Source of the DNA: Sandaracinaceae bacterium
Lineage (GTDB): Bacteria; Myxococcota_A; Polyangia; Polyangiales; Sandaracinaceae
Length of the DNA: 64,000 nt
Reading direction: 5' to 3'
Assembly (NCBI GenBank): GCA_019694315.1
Contig: JAIBCE010000002.1
Span: 19,606-83,605 of the forward strand
Shown: piece after piece, positions 42,548-50,828 of the stretch
Layout: every line of letters starts with the position of its first letter
How positions within the stretch are numbered: position 1 is the stretch's first letter
Notes under the pieces: model-generated
What the model was told of the DNA's origin: nothing
The model's input: the letters and a program-made list of their open reading frames with translations, nothing else
Database searches by the model: none
Program-made: the position numbers and the translations under genes

Positions 42548-43393
42548 TCACCGCACGGCGTTCTTGCCGAGCACCGCGAGGTCCGCCTGGCCGTGGCCCT
42601 CCGCGATCAGCGCGTCCATGCGCGCGGCCACGGCGGGCAGCGCCGCGAGCGGACGGTCGCCCGCGGCCTCGAGCATGAGGCGCACGTCCTTGCGCGCCAT
42701 CGTGAGCTCGAAGCTCGCGCGCAGGTCGCCCTCGAGGATCTTGGCGCCGCGCGCCTTCACGACGTTGCCCACGTCGAAGAACGAGAGCACCTGCATCGCG
42801 TCCGCCGCAGGCACGCCGCTCTCGCTCACCACGCTCATCGCGTCGGAGAGCACGCCCGTGATGCCGATGATCATCGCGTTGCCGAAGAGCTTGATCGCCG
42901 CCGGCACGCCGAGGTCCTCGCCGTAGACGAGCAGCTTGCCGGTCATGGCCGAGAGCACCGGCCGCATCGCCTCGACGCTCGCCGCCGGCCCCGCGCACAG
43001 CATGATCCCGCTGGCCGCACGCGCGTTCGCGGGCCCCATGAAGACGGGACAGCCCAGGAGCACCCGCCCTTCTCGCGCGAGACGCTCGCTCCGGTCACGC
43101 GCGCCGGCCGGTGAGACGGTCGTGTGATCGAGGATCACCGTCCCGCGATCGAGCACGCCGATCGCGCCGAGCACCGCCTCCACCGCGGCGTCGTCCGAGA
43201 GGCAGAGGTGCACACGCTCGGCCCCCCGCACCGCGTCGGCGGGGCTCGACGCGACCACGGCGCCATGGACCTCGAGCGCACGCGCCTTGTCGATCGAGCG
43301 GTTCCACACCGTCACGGACTCGCCGCGCTTGCACATCGCCTCGACGAACCCGGAGCCCAAGAGCCCCGTGCCGAGCCACGCCACCTTCGCCAT
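42548..43393 (-). CDS. 3-Hydroxyisobutyrate dehydrogenase-like NAD(P)-binding enzyme
   Basis: A 281-residue beta-hydroxyacid dehydrogenase. The Rossmann fold is VAWLGTGLLGSGFVEAMCKR (GxGxxG), the substrate-binding DHTTVSPAGARDRSERL and the catalytic Lys in AAIKLFGNAMIIGITGV; the C-terminal helical domain follows. Members oxidise 3-hydroxyisobutyrate, tartronate semialdehyde or 6-phosphogluconate-like substrates, and others are imine reductases; sequence alone does not decide. It ends 9 bp from the convergent vWA lipoprotein. The 360 bp upstream hold a structured RNA. Confidence 0.85.
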   Translation of the reverse strand: MAKVAWLGTGLLGSGFVEAMCKRGESVTVWNRSIDKARALEVHGAVVASSPADAVRGAERVHLCLSDDAAVEAVLGAIGVLDRGTVILDHTTVSPAGARDRSERLAREGRVLLGCPVFMGPANARAASGIMLCAGPAASVEAMRPVLSAMTGKLLVYGEDLGVPAAIKLFGNAMIIGITGVLSDAMSVVSESGVPAADAMQVLSFFDVGNVVKARGAKILEGDLRASFELTMARKDVRLMLEAAGDRPLAALPAVAARMDALIAEGHGQADLAVLGKNAVR

Positions 43394-43458
43394 GATCGAG
43401 CTCCTCTGTCGTTGTTTCGAGCGTCGCGGCGGATGTCGCGCGAGCGCTCGACGGAATA

Positions 43459-43664
43459 GTGCGCGTCCTGACCGCCTCGGCCGCCGACCCTGGAAAGAAA
43501 CCCTGGTCGCCTCAAAGGTGGGTGCTGGTATCGGACGTTTCAGGCTCCCCAGTGAAGATCGCTGGTTCTGCTCACCACGCCCGAGGGTCGCTCCCGAGGT
43601 TCACAAGGTCGTTAGAGTTTCTTTTTCCAATGGGCCCTCTCGCACCGAACAGAGGGACGCGCAG
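43459..43664 (-). ncRNA. ssrS: Probable 6S RNA
   Basis: The 360-bp gap after fmt is visibly lower in GC and has no gene. On the minus strand it folds as a long rod: an outer UGCGCGUCC (43655-43663) pairs with GGACGCGCA (43460-43468), and an inner UGGAAAAAGAAACUCU (43614-43629) pairs with AGGGUUUCUUUCCA (43491-43504) over 14 bp with a 2-nt bulge. Between them lie GUGGUGAGCA, GGGGAGCCUGAAACG and CACCUUUGAGG, matching the Escherichia coli 6S segments GGUGAGCA, GAAGCCUUAAAAC and CACCUUGA in the same order. A plausible promoter lies just upstream. A length near 205 nt suits 6S RNA, which binds and inhibits sigma-70 RNA polymerase. A different structured RNA is possible. Confidence 0.55.
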
Positions 43665-43671
43665 AGACAAC

Positions 43672-43698
43672 GCTAAAGGTGGGCGCGATCCGAATCAA
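43672..43698 (-). promoter_or_regulatory. Candidate promoter of the 6S-like RNA
   Basis: On the minus strand, TTGATT (43693-43698) and TTTAGC (43672-43677) are separated by 15 bp, a short spacer for a sigma-70 promoter. The predicted start, about 43664-43666, falls at the first base of the outermost RNA stem, which supports the pairing. Confidence 0.4.
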
Positions 43699-43755
43699 GC
43701 ACCTCGATCGGAGAGGGCGTCGTCTGAGCGCGCGCCCTTCAGCCGAGCGCGCGCC

Positions 43756-44700
43756 TCAGCCGAGCGAAGCGCCAGGCGAGAGGCGGAGGCCGTTCGCGAG
43801 CTGCCCTGCGGCGACGCGCTTCTTGCCGTCGAGCTGCGCCTCGACGATGCCGAGCAGGCCCTCGCCGCACGCCACCTCGAGCCCTCGCTCGCTCACGCGC
43901 ACGAGCTCGCCCACGCGCCCGTGCCGACCGCTCGCCTCGAGCACACGCGTCACGTGGATCTTCGCGCGCTGCGCCGCGATGCGCGTCTCGGCGCCCGGCC
44001 ACGGATGGAGGCCCCGCGCGCGATCGTGCACGGCCTTGGCGGGCTGCGAGAAGTCGAGCACCGCGTCGCTCTTCTCGAGCATGCGCGCGTAGCTGGCCTC
44101 GCCCTCCTGCGCGTGCGCGACGAGCTCACCGCCGAGCCAGCGCAAGAGGTCGCGACGCAAGAGCTCCGCGCCCATGGGCCCGAGCCGCGAGAAGAGCTCG
44201 CCGCTCGTCTCGTTCTCGCCGATCGGCGTGCGCATCGTCGAGATCACCGGCCCGGTGTCGAGCCCCTCGTCCATCTCCATGAGGCACACGCCCGTCTCGG
44301 CGTCGCCGCTCACGACCGACCACTGGATCGGCGCCGCACCACGCCACCGCGGCAGGAGCGAGGCGTGCACGTTCACGCAGCCCCGACGCGGCGCCTCGAG
44401 CACCGCCTTGGGGAGGATGCGCCCGTAGGCGACCACCACGGCCACGTCCACCTCGAGGGCCCTCCACGCGGCCGCGACCTCGGGCGGCTTGATCTTCGTG
44501 GGCTGCTCGACCGGGATGCCGAGCTCGAGCGCGCGCACCTTCACGGCGGGAGGTCGCACCTCGTTGCCTCGACCGCTCGGTCGATCGGGCTGCGCCACCA
44601 CGCGCACCACGTCACAGAGGGAGGCGACCGCATCGAGGCAGGTCGCCGCGATCTCGGGCGTGCCGAAGAACATCGCTCGCGGCTTGATCGGCTGGATCAT
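43756..44700 (-). CDS. fmt: Methionyl-tRNA formyltransferase
   Basis: Formylates the initiator Met-tRNA with 10-formyl-tetrahydrofolate. The 314-residue protein has normal length and the family's features: AMFFGTPEIAATCLDAV at the start, QPDRPSGRGNEVRPPAVK, VDVAVVVAYGRILP, the active-site CVNVHASLLPRWRGAAPIQW and DEGLDTGPVIS. The C-terminal tRNA-binding domain includes WPGAETRIAAQRAKIHV. No def (peptide deformylase) or rsmB is adjacent in the window. The 6S-like RNA lies directly downstream. Confidence 0.97.
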   Translation of the reverse strand: MIQPIKPRAMFFGTPEIAATCLDAVASLCDVVRVVAQPDRPSGRGNEVRPPAVKVRALELGIPVEQPTKIKPPEVAAAWRALEVDVAVVVAYGRILPKAVLEAPRRGCVNVHASLLPRWRGAAPIQWSVVSGDAETGVCLMEMDEGLDTGPVISTMRTPIGENETSGELFSRLGPMGAELLRRDLLRWLGGELVAHAQEGEASYARMLEKSDAVLDFSQPAKAVHDRARGLHPWPGAETRIAAQRAKIHVTRVLEASGRHGRVGELVRVSERGLEVACGEGLLGIVEAQLDGKKRVAAGQLANGLRLSPGASLG

Positions 44701-44734
44701 CCGCGAGCGATAGCAGACCGCGATGGGCGGCGCG

Positions 44735-46900
44735 TCAGCCGCAGCTGACGCACTGGAACTGCAGCTCGAAGCGCGAGAGCGCCGGCGCCGTGGTGCGATC
44801 AGGGCTCGAGATCAGCACCGCGGTCACGCGCAGGAAGGGCAGCAGGTTGCGGGCGCCCATCGTCTCGAGGAGCGCGCCCACGTCGAGGCTCCCCGCGCCC
44901 GAGGTGGTCACGGTGTAGGTGGCGATGGGCATCGCGGTCGCGACCCCGGCCGCCGCGTTGGCCGTGCGGAACTCGAAGCGGATGCTCGTGCCCGCCGGCA
45001 CGTCGGCCGTCCACTCGAAGCTGCTCCAGTCCGCGCAGTCGGTGCGCGGATCGCACATCGGCGTCGAGTCGTAGTCGCGCCAGTAGGTGCCCATCGGGTC
45101 GTAGAGGTCGCTCGCCACGGGCGGCACGACGATGCGCACGGGCACGCGCTGGAGGACGATCGAGCCGTCGCCGATGATCTCGATGTAGAAGTTGAAGACC
45201 TGCGGCGCGGCCGTGGGCATCACGGTGTTGTTGCGGAACTCGACGTTGAAGCGCACGTCGGTGCCGGGCAGGCACTGCGTGAACACCGTGCCGCCCGAGA
45301 TGCCCGTGCACGAGCCGCGCGGGCCGAACGACACCGCCGTGATCGAGCGCGTGAAGCCCCAGCTGTCGCCGCTCGCACGCGCCGACACGTCCATGCGCGA
45401 GTAGTTCGCGAGATCGCGCACCGCGTTGACGACGGTCGACGAGAGGCCCGTGCCGTCACCGTTGATGCGGAACACGTAGGGCGAGCCGCTCGAGCCGAGC
45501 GAGCCCGTCGCGTTTCCGAGCGCGCGCGCCACACGCTCACCCTGGAGGCAGTAGCTGTTCGACCACGAGCCGCAGCTCTGCACCGTGATGACGCGGATGT
45601 CGTGCGCGTTGAGCGCGTCGACCACCTGGGTCCACGTGGGCGCAGGCACGCCGCTGTAGGGATACGTGCCGCCCGGATCCGGCGGGCCGTTGTGGTAGGG
45701 CGCGTCGGTGATGTTGATGAGGATCGGGATCGTGCCCGTGCGCCAGCACGGATAGCCCCAGCGGCCCGCAGGGCAGCCAGTGCGGTTCGCGAGATAGCCG
45801 CCGAAGCCGGCGCCCGTCGCCACCGCGTACATCGCCTGGATGTTCGACTCGGGGCCGTCGGCGCCACAGTGGAGACCCAGCCCGTTCACACCGGTCTGTG
45901 CCGACGAGAGCGTGGCGGTGATGTCCGTGCGGTGCCCGAGCACCGAGTCACATCCACCGGAGCCGAACGAGCCATAGGGATAGTCGTCGTGGAAGCCCAC
46001 GCCGAACCACGCATCGGGGATCGTGCAGCGGATCGCGCCCAGGATGCCGTTCGTGCAGCCTGCGAGGAACGATCCCGTCGTGAGGTCGGTGCGGAGGCGC
46101 GCGAGCTCGCCGCCCATCGAGCCCGTCGTGTCCATCAGCACGTAGACGTCCGCGGTGCGGATCTGCGTGAAGATCGGCGCGGGATCGATCGCCGAGGGAC
46201 CGCCGTAGGGCAGCGTGTGATAGAAGAACAAGTCGCCGTAGCAAGAGCCGTCGGCCGCGCGGAAGGCGCCGGGGCCCACACATTCGTCGGCGATGTCGGG
46301 CACGCCGTCACCATCGGTGTCGGTCAGCGGCGGGGGCGTGCCGCCCATGGTCACGAGGCGCGGCGTGATGCCGCCGCGGGTGGGCGAGTACGAGGTCGAG
46401 CTCGTGTTGACGGTGCAGCCCGTCGTCGACGCGCGCTCCGCGGTGCAGAGATCACACGCGCCCGCCGGCGCCGAGTCGCAGAGGGGATTGTCCACCGCGC
46501 GGAAGCAGGTGGGGTTGCACGGGTTGCAGGTGCCGAGGCCCGTGATGAGCGCGGTCGACGAGTCGTAGACGTGCGTCTGGACGTTCGCACACGAGGTCCA
46601 GCGGCCTCCGTCGCAGGTCTGCGTCCCGATCTCGCAGGTGAGCGAGCCATCGTCGCCCACGGCGTAGCCGGGGTAGCACGCGACCTCCTCCCCGTCGTTC
46701 GCGCATGGGCAGCCCTCGCGCTGGGGATCGGCCCCGCACGACACGCCCGCGTCCTCCCCGAGCCCCGACGCACCACCACCCGAGCCCGACGGACCACCCG
46801 AGCTTCCGGGCGCCGGCGGCGTCTGACACGCGGTGAGCGTGAGCACGAGCGTCGCGCTCGTCACGAGGGGAGCGAGCGAAGCACGGCACAGACGAGTCAT
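44735..46900 (-). CDS. Large vWA-domain lipoprotein with TSP3-like calcium repeat
   Basis: A 721-residue predicted lipoprotein. ATG 46900 is chosen for the GGAGG 5 nt upstream and the signal sequence ending TLTACQTP (lipobox); a longer frame lacks a signal. After a Gly/Ser linker comes a Cys-rich zone (CGADPQREGCPCANDGE, CNPCNPTCF), then a calcium-binding DTDGDGVPDIADECVG and a vWA domain starting ADVYVLMDTTGSMGGELARL. Long internal beta-rich segments follow, and the protein ends FELQFQCVSCG. It is probably an outer-surface protein. It is divergent from the P450 gene, with 215 bp between the two starts. Confidence 0.75.
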   Translation of the reverse strand: MTRLCRASLAPLVTSATLVLTLTACQTPPAPGSSGGPSGSGGGASGLGEDAGVSCGADPQREGCPCANDGEEVACYPGYAVGDDGSLTCEIGTQTCDGGRWTSCANVQTHVYDSSTALITGLGTCNPCNPTCFRAVDNPLCDSAPAGACDLCTAERASTTGCTVNTSSTSYSPTRGGITPRLVTMGGTPPPLTDTDGDGVPDIADECVGPGAFRAADGSCYGDLFFYHTLPYGGPSAIDPAPIFTQIRTADVYVLMDTTGSMGGELARLRTDLTTGSFLAGCTNGILGAIRCTIPDAWFGVGFHDDYPYGSFGSGGCDSVLGHRTDITATLSSAQTGVNGLGLHCGADGPESNIQAMYAVATGAGFGGYLANRTGCPAGRWGYPCWRTGTIPILINITDAPYHNGPPDPGGTYPYSGVPAPTWTQVVDALNAHDIRVITVQSCGSWSNSYCLQGERVARALGNATGSLGSSGSPYVFRINGDGTGLSSTVVNAVRDLANYSRMDVSARASGDSWGFTRSITAVSFGPRGSCTGISGGTVFTQCLPGTDVRFNVEFRNNTVMPTAAPQVFNFYIEIIGDGSIVLQRVPVRIVVPPVASDLYDPMGTYWRDYDSTPMCDPRTDCADWSSFEWTADVPAGTSIRFEFRTANAAAGVATAMPIATYTVTTSGAGSLDVGALLETMGARNLLPFLRVTAVLISSPDRTTAPALSRFELQFQCVSCG

Positions 46901-47115
46901 CACGTCCTCCAAGCGGGGGCCGGCGAAGCAATGCCCGGACCTTTCCCCGAACGTACCGTTTCTCCAAGAAAAAAGCCCCGTCGGATCGCTTCCACCGGCG
47001 CGGCGTCGAGGGAAACCCCGCTGCACGGACTGCGCTCGCGGAAAACTTTGCATAGCCCGCGGCCGCCGCGGTGCGGGGCCATGAGGTTCGGCCGCTGGGG
47101 CTCTACACTCCCGGA

Positions 47116-48558
47116 ATGATCGACACGACGACGCTGACGACCGTGCTCCGCCGTGCAGCCCGAAGGGTGGCGCGAGGTCGCTCGGGCCGAGCGCGCGCGC
47201 CGTCCGGTGCGGTGGTGCCCGCGTTCGGGATCGGCCTGAGCGGTCGCGAGCGGCTCGACGCGATGATGCAGGCCTCGCTCACGCACGGCCACGTCGTGCG
47301 CTTCGAGCTGCCGTGGATCACCGCGCACATGCTCACGCACCCCGACCAGATCGAGGAGGTGCTCGTCACCAAGCACCGGCTCTTCGACAAGAAGACGCGC
47401 GGCTACGACAAGCTCCGCGAGTTCCTCGGCCACGGCCTCCTCACGAGCGACGGCGAGCACTGGCTGCGACAGCGTCGCATCGCCGCGCCCGCGTTCCACA
47501 AGCGCCGCATCGACGGCTTCGCCGCGACGATGGCGCAGTGCACCGAGGAGATGCTCGAGCGCTGGGATCGCGAGCTCTCCGGCACGCACGAGCGCGACCT
47601 CGCCGCCGAGATGATGCGCCTGACGCTGCGCATCGCGTCGCTCACGCTGCTCTCGAGCGACACCGAGGCGGGCGGCTCGTCGATCGCCGAGCCGATCGGG
47701 CGCGCCGTGACGACGCTCGTGCACGAGGCCAACCAGCGCATCCACGAGCTCGTGACCTTGCCCGAGCACTGGCCCACGCGTCGCAACCGCGCGCTCAAGC
47801 AGGCCCTGGGCACGCTCGACGGTACCGTGCGCGGCATCATCGAGGAGCGCCGCAAGATCCTCGCGCGCGGCGAGCACGGCGGCCACGAGGACCTGCTCCA
47901 GATGTTCCTCGAGGCCGCCGACGCCGAGACCGGCGCGCGCATGGACGATCAGCAGCTGCGCGACGAGGTCATGACGATGTTCCTCGCGGGCCACGAGACC
48001 ACGGCCAACGCGCTCACGTGGGCGCTCTATCTGCTCGGCAAGAGCCCGCACGTGGCGCGCGCCCTCCGTGACGAGAGCCGCGCCGTGCTCGGCGATCGCG
48101 TGCCGACGGCCGAGGACATCCCGCGCCTCGAGCTCGCCCGGCGCGTGCTGAGCGAGTCCCTGCGCCTCTACCCGCCCGTGTGGATCGTGGGCCGCGGGAC
48201 GATCGAGGACGTGGTGCTCGGCGGCTACGAGATCCCCGCGCGGAGCCTCGTCTTCATCGTGCCGTGGATCACGCATCGTCACCCCGACTTCTGGCGCGAC
48301 CCCGAGGGCTTCGATCCCGACCGCTTCGCCCCCGAGCGCAAGGCCGAGATGGCGCACAAGCACCAGTACCTGCCCTTCATCGCGGGCCCGCGCATGTGCA
48401 TCGGCGCAGGCTTCGCGATGCACGAGGGCATCCTGGTGCTCGCGCAGATCGCGCGACGCTTCCACGTCTCGCTCGTGCCCGGTCAGCACATCGAGCCCGA
48501 GCCCGTGGTCACCCTGCGCCCCAAGAACGGCGTGAAGGTCACCCTCGACCGCTGGTGA
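47116..48558 (+). CDS. Cytochrome P450
   Basis: A 480-residue soluble P450 monooxygenase. The I-helix has MFLAGHETTANALTWAL, the K-helix ESLRLYPPVWIVGR (E-x-x-R), and the heme-binding loop FIAGPRMCIGAGFA with the axial Cys. ATG 47116 avoids a basic leader and fits the family; an upstream ATG at 47071 is also in frame. The relatively long, CYP102/CYP4-like pattern (RDPEGFDPDRFAPER) suggests fatty-acid or terpenoid substrates, but this is uncertain. No ferredoxin or reductase gene is adjacent. Confidence 0.93.
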   Translation: MIDTTTLTTVLRRAARRVARGRSGRARAPSGAVVPAFGIGLSGRERLDAMMQASLTHGHVVRFELPWITAHMLTHPDQIEEVLVTKHRLFDKKTRGYDKLREFLGHGLLTSDGEHWLRQRRIAAPAFHKRRIDGFAATMAQCTEEMLERWDRELSGTHERDLAAEMMRLTLRIASLTLLSSDTEAGGSSIAEPIGRAVTTLVHEANQRIHELVTLPEHWPTRRNRALKQALGTLDGTVRGIIEERRKILARGEHGGHEDLLQMFLEAADAETGARMDDQQLRDEVMTMFLAGHETTANALTWALYLLGKSPHVARALRDESRAVLGDRVPTAEDIPRLELARRVLSESLRLYPPVWIVGRGTIEDVVLGGYEIPARSLVFIVPWITHRHPDFWRDPEGFDPDRFAPERKAEMAHKHQYLPFIAGPRMCIGAGFAMHEGILVLAQIARRFHVSLVPGQHIEPEPVVTLRPKNGVKVTLDRW

Positions 48559-48613
48559 CCGGCTCGCGTCCTCCCGGCCGATGTATGCGCAGGCTCGCGA
48601 TCCCGACACCTCA

Positions 48614-48627
48614 CTGACGTAGATCAT
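48614..48627 (+). promoter_or_regulatory. FNR/NNR-like site 1 upstream of nosZ
   Basis: CTGACGTAGATCAT matches the FNR-family layout TTGAT-N4-ATCAA with imperfect arms. It lies 68 bp before the nosZ ATG. Two further boxes of the same form, HTGAY-N4-RTCAT, occur upstream of nosZ and nosR. Confidence 0.45.
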
Positions 48628-48652
48628 GGTGAGGGGGGTGCCGTGCGCCTAG

Positions 48653-48666
48653 CTGACCCGCGTCAT
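48653..48666 (+). promoter_or_regulatory. FNR/NNR-like site 2 upstream of nosZ
   Basis: CTGACCCGCGTCAT has perfect TGAC/GTCA arms around a 4-bp centre. It lies 39 bp after site 1 and 29 bp before the nosZ ATG. It may be a second activator or a repressor site for a CRP/FNR-family protein. Confidence 0.4.
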
Positions 48667-48695
48667 TTTGCCGCACCCGGCCGGGAGAAGAACGC

Positions 48696-50627
48696 ATGTC
48701 GAAGAACGAGGAAGCCAAGAACGCAGGCCGCCGGAATTTCCTTCGGACGTCGGGCGTCCTCGGGGCCTCCGGGGTCCTCGGAGCCACCGCGCTCGCAGGA
48801 TGTGGGAGCCAGAACCAGGACCCCCCGGGAACGGGGAGCGGAACGGGAACGGGCACCGGCTCCGGCACCGGCGGCACGCCGCCCGAGACCGCGCCTGCCG
48901 GTCTGAACCCCCACGTGGAGCCGGGCCAGCTCGACGAGTACTACGGATTCTGGTCCGGCGGTCAGTCGGGCGAGATCCGCATCCTGGGTGTTCCGTCGAT
49001 GCGCGAGCTCAAGCGCATTCCGGTGTTCAATCGGGAGTCCGCCACCGGACACGGCGCCACCGACTGGACCAAGCAGGTCATGGGCGGAATGCACGTCGGT
49101 GACACGCACCACGTGCACCTCTCGTACAACGACGGCACCTACGACGGCCGCTACATCTACGTCAACGACAAGGCGAATGCGCGCCTCGCGCGCGTGCGCT
49201 GCGACGTGATGGAGATGGACGCGATGGTGGAGATCCCCAACTCGCAGGGCACCCACGGCATCTTCCCGCAGCGCCACCGCACGGGCCTCGTGTTCTGCAA
49301 CAGCGAGTTCCAGATCCCCACACCGAACGACGGCTCGGTGCTCGACGACCCGACCCAGTACTACGGCCTCCACACCGCGGTCGATGGCGAGACGATGGAG
49401 GTCCGCTGGCAGGTGAAGGTCCCTGGAAACATGGATCTCGCGGCCACCGACTACCAAGGCAACTACTCGTTCGCGACTTGCTACAACAGCGAGCGCGGCG
49501 TGCACCTCGAAGAGATGATGAGCGCGGAGCGCGACTGGCTCTACGTGTTCAACCTCGCCGAGATCCAGCGCGCGGTGGACGCAGGACAGACCATCCGTAT
49601 CGGCAGCTCCCCCGTGCCCGTGGTCGACGCCACGGCCGACACGAACCCGTTCGTCATGAGAATCCCGGTGGCCAAGAGCCCCCACGGCGTGAACATCGAC
49701 CCGACTGGGCACTACGCCGTCGTCGCCGGCAAGCTGTCTCCCACGGGCACCGTCGTCGACATCACCAAGATCGCGGACGCGTTCGCCGGTCGCATCGAGC
49801 CACGCGAGTGCGTGGTCGCGGAGCCCGAGCTCGGCCTCGGCCCGCTCCACACGGCGTTCGACGGGCGCGGCAACGCCTACACGTCGATCTTCATCGACTC
49901 GAACATCACCAAGTGGAACATCGAGAACGCCATTCGGGCGCACGCAGGTGAGCAGGTCGAGTACATCGTCAACCGCTGCGACGTGCAGTACCAGGTCGGT
50001 CACACCAACGCGTCCATGAGCGAGACGCGCGAGGCCGACGGCCGCTGGCTCATCGCGCTCTGCAAGTTCTCGAAGGACCGATTCCTCAACGTCGGACCGC
50101 ACAAGCCGGAGAACGATCAGCTGATCGACATCTCCGGAGAGACGATGCGCCTCGTCCACGATGGCCCGACCTTCTCGGAGCCCCACGACTGCGTGGTGGT
50201 GCGGGCGGATCTCATCCACCCCACGTCCATCCAGAATCGCGAGGCGGCGCGCTTCCGACTCTACGAGCAATGGGCGCAGGAGGATGGCATCAACCTCCTC
50301 GAGGACAGCCGCATCATCCGCAAGGGACCGCAGGACGTCCGTATCTACATGACGAGCCGCGCGCCCAACTTCGCGCTCACCGAGATCCCCGGCATCAAGA
50401 CCGGTGATCGCGTCCAGATCATCTGCACCAACCAGGACGACGTGGAGGACCTGAGCCACGGCTTCTGCCTCTCCCGTCACGACGTGTGCATGGTGGTCAA
50501 TCCGCGCGACACCAACAGCATCACGTTCACGGCCGGCGCTCCGGGCGTCTACTGGTACTACTGCCCGTGGTTCTGCCACGCCCTGCACCTCGAGATGCGT
50601 GGGCGCTTCTTCGTGGAGCCGCGCTGA
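48696..50627 (+). CDS. nosZ: Nitrous-oxide reductase NosZ
   Basis: Reduces N2O to N2, the last step of denitrification. The 643-residue protein has a Tat-type signal (AGRRNFLRTSG), as in clade I enzymes, but the signal ends in ALAGCGSQ, a lipobox-like sequence, and is followed by a Gly/Thr linker. That would make it lipid-anchored. The copper sites are intact: DTHHVHLSYN in the CuZ propeller, and at the C-terminus HGFCLSRHDV with the CuA loop CPWFCHALHLEM (Cys623, Cys627, His631, Met634). It is the first gene of the nos cluster. Confidence 0.96.
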   Translation: MSKNEEAKNAGRRNFLRTSGVLGASGVLGATALAGCGSQNQDPPGTGSGTGTGTGSGTGGTPPETAPAGLNPHVEPGQLDEYYGFWSGGQSGEIRILGVPSMRELKRIPVFNRESATGHGATDWTKQVMGGMHVGDTHHVHLSYNDGTYDGRYIYVNDKANARLARVRCDVMEMDAMVEIPNSQGTHGIFPQRHRTGLVFCNSEFQIPTPNDGSVLDDPTQYYGLHTAVDGETMEVRWQVKVPGNMDLAATDYQGNYSFATCYNSERGVHLEEMMSAERDWLYVFNLAEIQRAVDAGQTIRIGSSPVPVVDATADTNPFVMRIPVAKSPHGVNIDPTGHYAVVAGKLSPTGTVVDITKIADAFAGRIEPRECVVAEPELGLGPLHTAFDGRGNAYTSIFIDSNITKWNIENAIRAHAGEQVEYIVNRCDVQYQVGHTNASMSETREADGRWLIALCKFSKDRFLNVGPHKPENDQLIDISGETMRLVHDGPTFSEPHDCVVVRADLIHPTSIQNREAARFRLYEQWAQEDGINLLEDSRIIRKGPQDVRIYMTSRAPNFALTEIPGIKTGDRVQIICTNQDDVEDLSHGFCLSRHDVCMVVNPRDTNSITFTAGAPGVYWYYCPWFCHALHLEMRGRFFVEPR

Positions 50628-50712
50628 CGACACGCGGATCGCGCCGACCCGCTCCCCGCTCCGCATGCGCCCTTTGGTGTGCGCGGGGCCCGGGCCGGGC
50701 GCTGGTCCGACG

Positions 50713-50726
50713 ATGATCTTGGTCAT
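50713..50726 (+). promoter_or_regulatory. FNR/NNR-like site upstream of nosR
   Basis: ATGATCTTGGTCAT has the same form, HTGAY-N4-RTCAT, as the two boxes before nosZ. It lies 102 bp before the nosR ATG, inside the 200-bp nosZ-nosR gap. Confidence 0.45.
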
Positions 50727-50828
50727 GTCTTCGTTGGGTCGAGGACCGAGCGGAGCGTAGAGAGCTGAGGCGTGTGCGGGGCCCCGGATTCGATCCGTGG
50801 CCTCGCTGCAATTTGGGAGTCTTCATTC

